A stretch of DNA of 62,316 nucleotides from Streptomyces ochraceiscleroticus (GTDB lineage: Bacteria > Actinomycetota > Actinomycetes > Streptomycetales > Streptomycetaceae), in NCBI RefSeq assembly GCF_000720485.1, contig NZ_JOAX01000036.1:1-62316 (forward strand). Direction: 5' to 3'. Numbering within the stretch: the stretch's first letter is position 1; each line of letters begins with the position of its first letter. Positions 1 to 8,444 of this stretch are shown in pieces. Both the position numbers and the translations under genes were made by a program. The notes beneath the pieces were generated by a model. The model was not told where the DNA came from. It saw nothing but the letters and a program-made list of their open reading frames with translations, and searched no databases.

Positions 1-462
1 GCGCGGATCTGCTGGCTGGGTTACGGCGAGCGGGACAAGGCCGGTGAGCGTTTCAACGACATGGTGGCGTCCGGCGAGCTGCAGGCGCCCCTCGCGATCG
101 GCCGGGACCACCTGGACTGCGGCTCGGTGGCCTCCCCGTACCGGGAGACCGAGGCCATGCTCGACGGCTCGGACGCGATCGCCGACTGGCCGCTGCTGAA
201 CGCCATGGTCAATGTCGCCTCCGGCGCGTCCTGGGTCTCCCTGCACCACGGCGGCGGCGTGGGCATGGGCCGCTCCATCCACGCCGGGCAGGTCTCCGTC
301 GCCGACGGCACCAAGCTGGCCGGGGAGAAGATCCGTCGCGTGCTGACGAACGACCCCGGCATGGGCGTCATCCGGCACGTGGATGCCGGATATGACATCG
401 CCGAGTCCGTCGCGGCCGAGCGCGGCGTCCGCGTTCCCATGCGCGAGGGCGGCGACCAGTGA
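1..462 (+). CDS. hutU: Urocanate hydratase, C-terminal part (5' end outside window)
   Basis: This is the last 153 codons of urocanase, the cytosolic NAD-dependent enzyme that turns urocanate into imidazolone-propionate in histidine catabolism. The reading frame is open from base 1, so the start lies upstream of the window. The visible part shows the family's C-terminal signature: the conserved [17 protein letters not shown] stretch, then [17 protein letters not shown], then a [16 protein letters not shown] region. It overlaps the next gene by 4 bases, and the whole set runs toward hutF and hutI, so it is part of a hut operon. Identification is secure; only the missing N-terminus limits it. 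Confidence 0.96.
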   Translation, partial: ARICWLGYGERDKAGERFNDMVASGELQAPLAIGRDHLDCGSVASPYRETEAMLDGSDAIADWPLLNAMVNVASGASWVSLHHGGGVGMGRSIHAGQVSVADGTKLAGEKIRRVLTNDPGMGVIRHVDAGYDIAESVAAERGVRVPMREGGDQ

Positions 463-1667
463 GTACTTCGTTCCACGAGATGTGGCGGGACCTGCTCCCC
501 ATCGGCCAGGACGCCGATAGCCGGGGCTACCGCCGCTATGCCTGGACCGGCGCGGACGCCGACTGCCGGGCCTGGTTCCGGGGGCAGGCGGAGGCCCGCG
601 GGCTGACGTACGAGGTCGACCGGAACGGCAACCAGTGGGCCTGGCTCGGCGACCCGGCCGCCGGGGACGCCGTCGTCACCGGGTCGCACCTGGACTCCGT
701 ACCGGACGGCGGTGCCTTCGACGGGCCGCTCGGCGTGGTGTCCTCCTTCGCGGCGCTGGACGAACTCCGCGGGAGGGGAGTGGAGTTCACCCGCCCGCTG
801 GCCATCACCAACTTCGGTGACGAGGAGGGCGCCCGCTTCGGGCTGGCCTGCGTCGGGTCGCGGCTCGCGGCCGGGCAGCTCACGGTGGAGAAGGCGCATG
901 AGCTGAAGGACGCCGACGGGATCAGCCTCCCGCAGGCCATGGAGCGGGCCGGGTACGACCCGGAGGCGATCGGCGCCGACGACGAGCGCCTTGCCCGTAT
1001 CGGCGCGTTCGTCGAGCTGCACGTGGAGCAGGGCCGGGCGCTGGACCTGTCCGGCGATCCGGTGGGCGTCGCGTCCGCGATCTGGCCGCACGGCCGCTGG
1101 CGGTTCGACTTCCGGGGCGAGGCCAACCACGCCGGTACGACGCGCCTCGAAGACCGCCGGGACCCGATGCTGACGTACGCGCAGACGGTGCTCGCCGCGC
1201 GCGAGTACGCCGCGCGGCACGGCGCGCTGGCCACCTTCGGGAAGGTCGGCGTCGAGCCCAACGGCGTGAACGCCATCCCGTCCCTGGTCCGCGGCTGGCT
1301 GGACTCGCGCGCCGCCGACCAGGAGACGCTGGACGCGGTGGTCGGCGGGATCGAGCGGGCCGCGGCCGAGCGGGGCCGGACCGACGGGGTGGACGTCCAC
1401 GTCACCCGGGAGTCCTTCACGCCGGTCGTGGAGTTCGCGCACGACCTGCGGGACCGGCTCGCGAAGACACTCGGCGGCGTACCCGTGCTGCCGACAGGGG
1501 CGGGACACGACGCGGGTATTTTGTCCGCCGCTGTCCCGACCGCCATGCTGTTCGTACGCAACCCCACCGGCGTCTCGCACTCGCCCGCCGAGCACGCGGC
1601 GGAGGACGACTGCGTCGCGGGGGTCCGCGCACTCGCCGACGTACTGGAGGGTTTGGCGTGCAACTGA
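459..1667 (+). CDS. M20-family amidohydrolase (allantoate amidohydrolase-like) in hut operon
   Basis: A 402-residue zinc peptidase/amidase of the M20 family, closest in pattern to allantoate amidohydrolase, N-carbamoyl-amino-acid amidohydrolases and related C-N hydrolases. Metal-site motifs are intact: GSHLDS with His77, GAFDGPLG with Asp88, GDEEGARFG near residues 120-128, ELHVEQG with His188, and a C-terminal VSHSPAEH. It starts in a 4-base overlap with hutU and overlaps hutF by 10 bases, so it is translationally coupled inside the histidine pathway. HutF yields N-formylglutamate and no separate HutG deformylase is visible here. The inferred job is therefore removal of the formyl group from N-formyl-L-glutamate; allantoate hydrolysis is what homology alone would say. 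The substrate is not decided by sequence. Confidence 0.88.
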   Translation: MSTSFHEMWRDLLPIGQDADSRGYRRYAWTGADADCRAWFRGQAEARGLTYEVDRNGNQWAWLGDPAAGDAVVTGSHLDSVPDGGAFDGPLGVVSSFAALDELRGRGVEFTRPLAITNFGDEEGARFGLACVGSRLAAGQLTVEKAHELKDADGISLPQAMERAGYDPEAIGADDERLARIGAFVELHVEQGRALDLSGDPVGVASAIWPHGRWRFDFRGEANHAGTTRLEDRRDPMLTYAQTVLAAREYAARHGALATFGKVGVEPNGVNAIPSLVRGWLDSRAADQETLDAVVGGIERAAAERGRTDGVDVHVTRESFTPVVEFAHDLRDRLAKTLGGVPVLPTGAGHDAGILSAAVPTAMLFVRNPTGVSHSPAEHAAEDDCVAGVRALADVLEGLACN

Positions 1668-3004
1668 CGCCGACGACGTACTGGCTGGAGCACGCCTGGC
1701 TCGACACGCATGTCGAGCCGGGGGTGGTCGTGGAGACCGGCGACGGGCGGATCACCGCCGTCCGCACCGGCGTCGAGGCCCCGCCGCCCGGGGCCGAAAT
1801 ACTGCGCGGGCTGACGCTTCCGGGCCTGGCCAACGCGCACTCGCACGCCTTCCACCGTGCGCTCCGCGGCACCGTGCAGGTGGGCTCCGGGACCTTCTGG
1901 ACCTGGCGCGAGGTCATGTACGCGACCGCCGCGCAGCTCACGCCGGACAGCTATCACGAGCTGGCCCGCGCCGTGTACGCGGAGATGGCGCTGGCCGGGA
2001 TCACCTGTGTCGGGGAGTTCCACTACCTGCACCACGCGCCCGGCGGCGGCCGCTACGCCGACCCGAACGCGATGGGCGAGGCGCTGATCGCCGCCGCCGG
2101 CGAGGCGGGCATCCGCATCACGCTGCTGGACACCGCGTACCTGTCCTCGGGCTTCGGCGAGCCGCCCAACCGGCAGCAACTGCGCTTCAGTGACGGCGAC
2201 GCGCAGGGCTGGGCCGAGCGCGCCGCGCAGCTCAAGGAGGGCCGCGCGCACGCCCGTATCGGCGCCGCCGTGCACTCCGTACGGGCCGTGCCCGCGGATC
2301 AGCTCCGTACGGTCGCGCAGTGGGCACAGGACCGCGAGGCCCCGCTACACGTCCATCTCTCCGAGCAGACCGCCGAGAACGACGCCTGTCTGGCCGCGCA
2401 CGGCTGCACGCCGACCCGGCTGCTCGCCGACCACGGCGTGCTCGGGCCCCGTACGACGGCCGTGCACGCCACCCACCTCACCGGCGAGGACATCCGCCTG
2501 CTCGGCGGCTCGGGCACCGGCGTGTGCATGTGCCCCACCACCGAGCGGGACCTCGCCGACGGCATCGGCCCGGCCACCACCGTCCAGGAGGCGGGCTCCC
2601 CGCTCTCGCTGGGCAGCGACAGCCACGCCGTCATCGACCTGTTCGAAGAGGCGCGGGCGATGGAGCTGGACGAGCGGCTGCGCACCCGTACGCGGGGCCA
2701 CTGGACCGCGGCGGCGCTGCTGCGCGCCGCGTCCGCCGACGGCCACCGGGCGCTCGGCTGGGACGACGCGGGCGCGCTGCGCACCGGCGCGCTCGCCGAC
2801 TTCACCACGATCGCCCTGGACAGCGTCCGCACGGCGGGGCCGCTGCCCCGGCTGGGCGCCGAGACGGCCGTCTTCGCGGCCACCAACGCCGACGTGCGCC
2901 ACACCGTCGTCGGCGGCCGCCAGGTCGTCCGGGACGGTGCGCACACCCTCGTCCCCGACGTCCCCGCCGCGCTGGCCGCCGCGATCGACGACCTGCGCGC
3001 CTGA
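1658..3004 (+). CDS. hutF: Formimidoylglutamate deiminase
   Basis: A 448-residue amidohydrolase-superfamily enzyme that hydrolyses N-formimidoyl-L-glutamate to N-formyl-L-glutamate and ammonia. The metal-binding HxH is His61/His63 in [17 protein letters not shown] second His lies in HVHLSEQ, and the catalytic Asp region is [17 protein letters not shown], typical of HutF rather than of generic deaminases. The start is GTG at 1658, inside the end of the M20 gene. A strong hairpin lies immediately downstream, before hutI. The presence of HutF instead of HutG-type formimidoylglutamase means this organism uses the five-step branch of histidine degradation. Confidence 0.94.
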   Translation: MQLTPTTYWLEHAWLDTHVEPGVVVETGDGRITAVRTGVEAPPPGAEILRGLTLPGLANAHSHAFHRALRGTVQVGSGTFWTWREVMYATAAQLTPDSYHELARAVYAEMALAGITCVGEFHYLHHAPGGGRYADPNAMGEALIAAAGEAGIRITLLDTAYLSSGFGEPPNRQQLRFSDGDAQGWAERAAQLKEGRAHARIGAAVHSVRAVPADQLRTVAQWAQDREAPLHVHLSEQTAENDACLAAHGCTPTRLLADHGVLGPRTTAVHATHLTGEDIRLLGGSGTGVCMCPTTERDLADGIGPATTVQEAGSPLSLGSDSHAVIDLFEEARAMELDERLRTRTRGHWTAAALLRAASADGHRALGWDDAGALRTGALADFTTIALDSVRTAGPLPRLGAETAVFAATNADVRHTVVGGRQVVRDGAHTLVPDVPAALAAAIDDLRA

Positions 3005-3006
3005 AC

Positions 3007-3046
3007 ACGCGGGCCCCGTGTCCCCCTGGGGATACGGGGCCCGCGT
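3007..3046 (+). terminator. GC-rich hairpin between hutF and hutI
   Basis: A perfect 13-bp stem (acgcgggccccgt, 3007-3019, with its complement 3034-3046) with further pairing in the loop. It begins three bases after the hutF stop codon and has no U-tract. It may reduce read-through into hutI or stabilise the upstream mRNA end. Confidence 0.6.
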
Positions 3047-3087
3047 GCGTACAGGAGACCCACCTCCGAGAGGAACCGGAACCCAGC

Positions 3088-4254
3088 ATGTCCACCGCCA
3101 TCACGCACATCGGCAGCCTGGTCACCAACGACCCGGCGCTCGGCGCCGGCCCGATCGGCCTGATCGAGGACGCCGCCGTCGTCATCGAGGGCGACCGCGT
3201 CGCCTGGGTGGGGCCCAGCGGCCGCGCGCCGGCCGCCGACACCGTCCACGACGCGGGCGGCCGGGCCGCCATCCCCGGCTTCGTCGACTCCCACTCCCAC
3301 CTGGTCTTCGGCGGCGACCGCACGCAGGAGTTCAACGCCCGGATGTCCGGGCGGGCCTACTCGGCCGGCGGCATCCGTACGACCGTCGCCGCGACCCGGG
3401 CCGCCACCGACGAGGAGCTCTCCGCCAACGTCGCGCAGTACATGGCGGAGGCGCTGCGCCAGGGCACCACCACCTTCGAGACCAAGTCTGGCTACGGCCT
3501 CACGGTCGAGGACGAGGCCCGCGCGCTGCGCATCGCCGCCTCGCACACCGACGAGGTCACCTACCTCGGCGCGCACATCGTCTCCCCGGACTACGCCGAG
3601 GACCCGGCCGGATACGTCGACCTCGTCACCGGCCCGATGCTGGACGCCTGCGCCCCGCACGCCCGCTGGATCGACGTCTTCTGCGAGAAGGGCGCCTTCG
3701 ACGGCGACCAGGCCCGCGCGATCCTCACCGCCGGCAAGGAGCGCGGCCTGCTGCCCCGCATCCACGCCAACCAGCTCTCCTACGGGCCCGGCGTGCAGCT
3801 CGGCGTCGAGCTGGACGCGGCCTCCGCCGACCACTGCACGCACCTCACGGACGCGGACGTGGACGCGCTGGCCCAGGGCAACACGGTGGCGACGCTGCTG
3901 CCGGGCGCGGAGTTCTCCACACGGGCGGAGTGGCCCGATGCCCGCCGTCTGCTGGACGCGGGTGCCACGGTCGCCCTCTCCACGGACTGCAACCCCGGCT
4001 CGTCCTTCACGTCCTCGATGCCCTTCTGCATCGCGCTCGCCGTCCGTGACATGAAGATGACCCCCGACGAGGCGATCTGGTCCGCGACGGCGGGCGGCGC
4101 GCAGGCCCTGCGCCGTACCGACGTGGGCCGCCTCACCCCCGGCTCCCGCGCCGACCTGGCCCTCCTGGACGCCCCCTCCCACGTCCACCTCGCGTACCGC
4201 CCGGGCGTGCCCCTCGTCACAGAGGTGTGGCGGGCGGGCGTACGCGCCGTCTGA
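3088..4254 (+). CDS. hutI: Imidazolonepropionase
   Basis: A 388-residue enzyme that opens 4-imidazolone-5-propionate to N-formimidoyl-L-glutamate, the step between HutU and HutF. The start is the ATG at 3088 behind a GAGAGGAA ribosome site; the frame is open further upstream but that part overlaps hutF. Key signatures are [14 protein letters not shown] (metal-binding HxH), [18 protein letters not shown] with the metal His, and [15 protein letters not shown] with the catalytic Asp. Length fits the family. It is the last hut gene and is separated from hutF by 83 bases holding a hairpin. Confidence 0.95.
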   Translation: MSTAITHIGSLVTNDPALGAGPIGLIEDAAVVIEGDRVAWVGPSGRAPAADTVHDAGGRAAIPGFVDSHSHLVFGGDRTQEFNARMSGRAYSAGGIRTTVAATRAATDEELSANVAQYMAEALRQGTTTFETKSGYGLTVEDEARALRIAASHTDEVTYLGAHIVSPDYAEDPAGYVDLVTGPMLDACAPHARWIDVFCEKGAFDGDQARAILTAGKERGLLPRIHANQLSYGPGVQLGVELDAASADHCTHLTDADVDALAQGNTVATLLPGAEFSTRAEWPDARRLLDAGATVALSTDCNPGSSFTSSMPFCIALAVRDMKMTPDEAIWSATAGGAQALRRTDVGRLTPGSRADLALLDAPSHVHLAYRPGVPLVTEVWRAGVRAV

Positions 4255-4346
4255 GCAGCCCAGGAGCGGCGGCAGGCGGAAATCCCCCCACGGGACCGCC
4301 GAACGCTCCGTAAAAGCGGGCTGAACGGCTCGGAAAAGCGAAAGGG

Positions 4347-4375
4347 GGCCCGCCCCGAGGTACTCGGGGCCGGCC
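4347..4375. terminator. Hairpin between convergent hutI and sigma-factor genes
   Basis: GCCCCGAG (4352-4359) pairs with CTCGGGGC (4363-4370) across a 3-base loop. After one mismatch, GGCC (4347-4350) pairs with GGCC (4372-4375). Its position between two convergent genes suggests a bidirectional terminator. Confidence 0.6.
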
Positions 4376-4420
4376 CTCCTCCGCGCGGTCAGCCGTGCGG
4401 GACGCCGTGACCGCGGCAGC

Positions 4421-5353
4421 TCACTCCTCGATCATCAGGCCCTTGCGGAGCCGGACCAAGGTGCGGGACAGCAGGCGGGAGACGTGCATCTGGGAGATGC
4501 CCAGCTCCTCGCCGATCTCCGACTGCGTCATGTTCGCGACGAAGCGGAGCGAGAGGATCTTGCGGTCGCGCGGCGGGAGCTCTGCGATCAGCGGCTTCAG
4601 GGACTCGACGTACTCGATGCCCTCGAGTCCGTGGTCCTCGTAGCCGATGCGGTCCGCCAGCGCACCTTCGGTGTCGTCCTCCTCCGGCTGGGCGTCCAGC
4701 GAGCTCGCGGTGTACGCGTTGCTCGCGGCCATCCCCTCGACGACCTCGTCCTTGGTGATGGACAGGCGCGCGGCCAGCTCGCTCACGGTGGGTGCGCGGT
4801 CGAGCTTCTGCGCCAGCTCGTCTCCGGCCTTGGCCAGGTCCAGGCGCAGCTCCTGAAGGCGCCGCGGGACCCGTACCGACCAGCTCGTGTCGCGGAAGAA
4901 ACGCTTGATCTCGCCGACGATGGTCGGCATGGCGAAGGTGGGGAACTCTACGCCGCGGTCGAGTTCGAAGCGGTCGATCGCCTTGATCAGCCCTATGGTG
5001 CCGACCTGGACGATGTCCTCCATCGGCTCGCTGCGGGAGCGGAACCGTGAGGCCGCGAACTTCACCAGGGCGAGGTTGAGCTCTACCAGGGTGTTGCGGA
5101 CGTATGCGTACTCGTGCGTGCCCTCTTCCAGGGTCTCCAGGCGCCCGAAGAGCGTCTTGGAGAGCGCCCGCGCGTCCACCGGGCCGACCTCGTCGTACGG
5201 CGGAATCTCGGGCAGTCCGTCGATCTCCGGCATCCCGGGGAATCCGGTTGCATCGATCGGCAGGTGCTGGGCAGGGATGTGTTCGGACAGGGATGTCGAC
5301 GACGCGTTGTCCGTGATCTCGTCGGTGCGCACTTCGTCGAGCCGGGGTGACAT
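4421..5353 (-). CDS. SigB/F/I-type alternative RNA polymerase sigma factor
   Basis: A 310-residue group 3 sigma-70 factor of the SigB/SigF/SigG type. Region 2 is clear (MEDIVQVGTIGLIKAIDRF and EFPTFAMPTIVGEIKRFFRD). Region 3 follows (LSITKDEVVEGM), and region 4 has the helix-turn-helix MTQSEIGEELGISQMHVSRL. Three in-frame ATGs lie at 5377, 5365 and 5353; I chose 5353 because GGAGG sits 5 bases before it. The divergent neighbours are a STAS antagonist and an RsbW-like kinase, the partner-switching module that controls this class. Gene order next to hut recalls the Streptomyces sigI locus (sigI with an anti-sigma factor and antagonist), but I do not assign the symbol on context alone. Confidence 0.92.
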   Translation of the reverse strand: MSPRLDEVRTDEITDNASSTSLSEHIPAQHLPIDATGFPGMPEIDGLPEIPPYDEVGPVDARALSKTLFGRLETLEEGTHEYAYVRNTLVELNLALVKFAASRFRSRSEPMEDIVQVGTIGLIKAIDRFELDRGVEFPTFAMPTIVGEIKRFFRDTSWSVRVPRRLQELRLDLAKAGDELAQKLDRAPTVSELAARLSITKDEVVEGMAASNAYTASSLDAQPEEDDTEGALADRIGYEDHGLEGIEYVESLKPLIAELPPRDRKILSLRFVANMTQSEIGEELGISQMHVSRLLSRTLVRLRKGLMIEE

Positions 5354-5509
5354 GGTGTCCTCCATGGTTCTCGGCATATGGCTGCCGATGCCTGTACGTG
5401 AAGCTGCGGTCTGCGGCGCCTCCCAAGCGCGGCTGTTTCGAATGTGTCCCTACTACGCCTACCCGGGTTCACCTGAAGATGGCAAGTGCGTGTTGTCCGT
5501 ATTTGTGTT

Positions 5510-5521
5510 AGTACGCGTACT
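5510..5521. promoter_or_regulatory. 12-bp palindrome in the sigma/STAS divergent promoter region
   Basis: AGTACGCGTACT is a perfect palindrome, 157 bases upstream of the sigma-gene start and 96 bases upstream of the antagonist start. The 263-base intergenic segment must hold both promoters. I could not fit a convincing SigB-type GTTT/GGGTAT pair, so operator function is inference. Confidence 0.35.
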
Positions 5522-5616
5522 GTTCGGGTACCAGCCCGCGTATCTAAGGCGTAGGCTTCGACGTGCGCAGTCGTAAGCAAATCCAGACGCCGAGACAGCA
5601 AGAGGGGTGCGCGCGC

Positions 5617-5988
5617 ATGGACCGTGGGACGGTCGGCAGTGCAAGCCGGGGACGGCTCCACGTCGGGGTCCGCCATCACGGCGCCAGTGCGGTCGTCACC
5701 GCGGCGGGTGAGTTGGATCACCACACCGCGGAATTGTTGCGCGAGTCACTCGACAGTTGTGCGGATGATGGCTATGTGCGACTGATCGTGGACTGTTCGC
5801 AACTGGAGTTCATGGATTCCACGGGGCTGAACGTCCTGCTGGGGGCCCGGCTGAAGGTGGAGGCCGAAGGCGGCGGGGTGCACTTGGCGGCGATGCAGCC
5901 GATGGTGGCCCGGGTCTTCGAGATCACCGGCGCCGACGCGGTCTTCACCGTGCACGACACGGTCGATGCGGCACTGGCCGCCGGCTGA
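5617..5988 (+). CDS. STAS-domain anti-sigma factor antagonist (SpoIIAA/RsbV-like)
   Basis: A 123-residue single STAS-domain protein. In partner switching, the unphosphorylated form binds the anti-sigma kinase and frees the sigma factor; phosphorylation of a conserved Ser blocks this. The phospho-acceptor is Ser68 in FMDSTGLNVLLGA, and the strand VRLIVDCSQLEF is typical. The ATG at 5617 was chosen because it follows an AGAGGGG ribosome site; the frame is open for 18 codons upstream. It lies divergent from the sigma gene and 196 bases ahead of the kinase gene, forming one regulatory set. Confidence 0.92.
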   Translation: MDRGTVGSASRGRLHVGVRHHGASAVVTAAGELDHHTAELLRESLDSCADDGYVRLIVDCSQLEFMDSTGLNVLLGARLKVEAEGGGVHLAAMQPMVARVFEITGADAVFTVHDTVDAALAAG

Positions 5989-6184
5989 GTCGGATGCACC
6001 GGGGGCGGCCAGTGACGGACGGTCTGCGGAAGGCCCGTTTTCGATCACGTTGGCTCCATCACAACTTCCGTCCCCAAGAAGTGGGTGTTCTCACGGTCCG
6101 GCCGGGCAGGAGACATCTGAATCTTCTTGAACCCGTCAGGTATCCGTCATCCGTGAAAAGGCGAATCGGTGAGGTGAAGCGCTG

Positions 6185-6682
6185 ATGAGCACCACCCGGC
6201 CGTACCCGCCGGGCGATCTGGGCCCGGACGCGGGGAGTGCCGGCGCCGCTGCCGCCCCGGCCACCGTTCCGGCCGGTCAGGTCCGCAGGCTGCGTCTCGC
6301 AGGCGCCCGTGGCGCTGTCGCCCGTGGTCGTGACTTCGCCCGGCAGGCGCTGCACGACTGGGGCTGGCTGCCGGCCGCAGGCGCCGATCAGCGGGCCGCC
6401 GCCGAGGACGTCCTGCTCGTCGTCTCCGAGCTGGTCACCAACGCCTGCCTCCATGCCGAGGGCCCGGAGGAGCTGCGGCTGCGCTGCAATGCCAAGGTGC
6501 TGCGCCTGGAGGTCACCGACCTGGGCACCGGCTCGCCGGCCCCCCGCACCCCGCACCGTGCCGGCCGCCCCGGCGGCCACGGCATGTTTATCGTGCAGCG
6601 ACTCTGCCTGGACTGGGGAGTCGTCCGTAACCCCGATGGCACGGGCAAGACCGTGTGGGCGGAGCTGGCAGCTCCGTCGTAG
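6185..6682 (+). CDS. RsbW/SpoIIAB-like anti-sigma factor serine kinase
   Basis: A 165-residue GHKL-ATPase-type protein expected to bind the sigma factor and phosphorylate the STAS antagonist. The N-box is VVSELVTNACLHAEG (residues about 79-93), followed by a G1-like DLGTGSPAP and a G2-like GGHGMFIVQRL. A Pro/Ala-rich N-terminal tail of about 30 residues precedes the domain. The start is an ATG with a purine-rich site (GAGGTGAAG) upstream. Whether this kinase or another acts on the adjacent sigma factor cannot be read from the sequence, as Streptomyces encode dozens of such kinases. Confidence 0.88.
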   Translation: MSTTRPYPPGDLGPDAGSAGAAAAPATVPAGQVRRLRLAGARGAVARGRDFARQALHDWGWLPAAGADQRAAAEDVLLVVSELVTNACLHAEGPEELRLRCNAKVLRLEVTDLGTGSPAPRTPHRAGRPGGHGMFIVQRLCLDWGVVRNPDGTGKTVWAELAAPS

Positions 6683-6730
6683 GGAGTGGGCTGCCCCAGA
6701 ACCCGGCAGCCGCCTCCCCGTATCGCTCGT

Positions 6731-6754
6731 GCCGCCCCGCGGGGCGGCTTTCCT
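6731..6754 (+). terminator. Terminator after the anti-sigma kinase gene
   Basis: GCCGCCC (6731-6737) pairs with GGGCGGC (6742-6748) around a CGCG loop, followed by TTTCCTT. It ends the sigma-regulator transcription unit before the surface-protein operon. Confidence 0.65.
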
Positions 6755-6863
6755 TGTGCGCTCTCTCTTCCTTCTCCACGGCCCCCGGCGTACCTTGACG
6801 CCCGATCTGATGTGCCGTCAGTAACTTCCGGCGGTGCGCTCACCGGGAGAAGGGGAGATCGAG

Positions 6864-7547
6864 GTGGCCCGCTTCAACGCCCAGCGCAGCCGGTGCCGCA
6901 CGGGCCCGGCAGGACCGGCGGCCGTGCTGCTCACGGCGGTGGCGTCGGTGCTCTTCGCGGCCCCCGCCGCGCACGCCGAAGTAGTCGACGTCGACTACCG
7001 GTGCAAGACGCCGATCGGGAACAAGGGCGCCGTCTCGCCCATCGACATCAAGTCCACCAAGGCAGGCGACGGCTACAAGCTCCTGATGTCCTTCCAGAAG
7101 GGCGTCTCCTCCAGCCCCGTCGAGCTGGGCAAGGGCGCGATGAAGCCGAGCGCGCTGATCAAGCTCGGCGGCGCGGAGAGCGGTGACGTACCGGTGAGCG
7201 GCCCGCTCAACGACAAGGCGATCCCCGCCAACACCCCGATCAAGATCAGTGATCTGAGCGGGACATACACCCCGAAGAAGAGCGGCAAGGTCACCTTCAC
7301 CGCCTCCACGCTCACCATCAAGGCGCTGGGCACGACCACGACGTGCACGCCGAGCAACGACCCGAAGCCGTCACTCTCCCTGGACGTGAAGGGCGCCGGT
7401 GGCGGGTCGGCCGCACCGGGCGGCGAACTGCCGCAGACCGGGCCGGCCGACGACGCGATCGCGCTGGGCACGCTCGGCGGCACGGTGCTGCTCGCCGGGG
7501 CCGCCGGGACGCTCTGGCTGACGCGCCGTCGGCAGCAGCGGACCTGA
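6864..7547 (+). CDS. Secreted surface protein with LPQTG sortase-type tail
   Basis: A 227-residue exported protein, first gene of a four-gene operon. The GTG at 6864 is chosen because AGGGGAG lies 6 bases before it and it gives a clean signal peptide ending AHA near residue 38. The mature part is one domain of roughly 130 residues bounded by two Cys (YRCKTPIG near residue 47 and TTTTCTP), presumably a disulfide. Then come a short Gly/Ser linker, LPQTG at 189-193, a hydrophobic segment and a RRRQQRT tail: the layout of a sortase substrate. The same domain recurs in the fourth gene of the operon. Function is unknown; attachment to the wall or membrane is inferred from the tail. Confidence 0.85.
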   Translation: MARFNAQRSRCRTGPAGPAAVLLTAVASVLFAAPAAHAEVVDVDYRCKTPIGNKGAVSPIDIKSTKAGDGYKLLMSFQKGVSSSPVELGKGAMKPSALIKLGGAESGDVPVSGPLNDKAIPANTPIKISDLSGTYTPKKSGKVTFTASTLTIKALGTTTTCTPSNDPKPSLSLDVKGAGGGSAAPGGELPQTGPADDAIALGTLGGTVLLAGAAGTLWLTRRRQQRT

Positions 7548-7553
7548 GCGCCG

Positions 7554-8444
7554 GTGGCCTGCCGTATCCGCGCCGTGGCCGCGGGCGCTGCCGCACTGAC
7601 CGCCGCCACGCTGCCGTGCGCTCCGCTGTCCGCCGCGGCGGCGGACGGCTGGCGCGCGGCGCCCGCGGGAGCGCACGCGCGCCCGTACTTCTACCTGGAG
7701 GGCGGCCCCGGCAGCGTCCTCGCCGACCGGCTCGCGGTCACCAACCCCGCTGACCGCGCGCGGACGTTCACGGTCTCCGGGAGCCCCGGGTCCGGCGCCG
7801 GGGCCTGGATCGCCACGGCGGCCAGGACGGTGAAGGTGCCGGCCCGGACCCGCGCGGAGGTGCCGTTCACCGTCACCGTGCCGGCGAGTACGGCGCCGGG
7901 CGAGCACCCGGCCGCGCTCCGGGTGCGCGACCGGCGCGGGGCCGAGCGCGCCGTACGCATCCATCTGCGGGTGAGCGGTCCCGCGCTGTCCGCGCTCACC
8001 GTGGAGAACGTGTCGGTGGGGGAGCGCGGCGGCGCGGCGGTCGTCCGGTACGACCTGGTCAACCGCGGCACTACGACGCTGGATCCGCGGGTCGCGGTAC
8101 GCGCCGATGGCCTGCTGGGGGCCGCCCTGCGCCGTCCGGCGCACCGGCTGCCCGCCGAACTGCCGCCGGGCCGCCGGGCCACCCGTACCGAGGTCTGGCC
8201 GGACCCGCCCGCGCTGGACTCCGTGGACGTGACCGTCACGGCCACCGCGGCGGGCGGCGCGCACGGCACGGCCCGCGCCACGTACACGGCGGTGCCGTGG
8301 GGCGCGGTAGGGCTGGTGTGCGCCGGGGGCGGCGCGGCGGTGGGCGGATGGTTCCTGCGGCGACGGCGCCGGACGGATGCGGGTGAAACAGCGGATCAAG
8401 TAGACGGTCCCGTACGGGAGTTGACGGCGGGGGTGACGGCGTGA
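7554..8444 (+). CDS. Secreted membrane-anchored protein with DUF916-like beta domains
   Basis: A 296-residue protein with a GTG start, a signal peptide ending in an Ala run near residue 30, two predicted beta-sandwich regions, one C-terminal transmembrane helix (VPWGAVGLVCAGGGAAVGGWF) and an Arg-rich cytoplasmic end. The first domain (YFYLEGGPGSVLADRLAVTN, then VPFTVTVPASTAPGEHPAAL) resembles the DUF916 domain of WxL-interacting proteins in Gram-positive bacteria. That likeness is by pattern only. It starts 6 bases after the LPQTG gene and overlaps the next gene by 4 bases, so the products are probably made together. Confidence 0.75.
   Translation: MACRIRAVAAGAAALTAATLPCAPLSAAAADGWRAAPAGAHARPYFYLEGGPGSVLADRLAVTNPADRARTFTVSGSPGSGAGAWIATAARTVKVPARTRAEVPFTVTVPASTAPGEHPAALRVRDRRGAERAVRIHLRVSGPALSALTVENVSVGERGGAAVVRYDLVNRGTTTLDPRVAVRADGLLGAALRRPAHRLPAELPPGRRATRTEVWPDPPALDSVDVTVTATAAGGAHGTARATYTAVPWGAVGLVCAGGGAAVGGWFLRRRRRTDAGETADQVDGPVRELTAGVTA

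Noticed and set aside
2320..4254. A much longer start for imidazolonepropionase
   Set aside because: The upstream part overlaps hutF in another frame and is low-complexity; homology begins at the ATG at 3088 behind a ribosome site.
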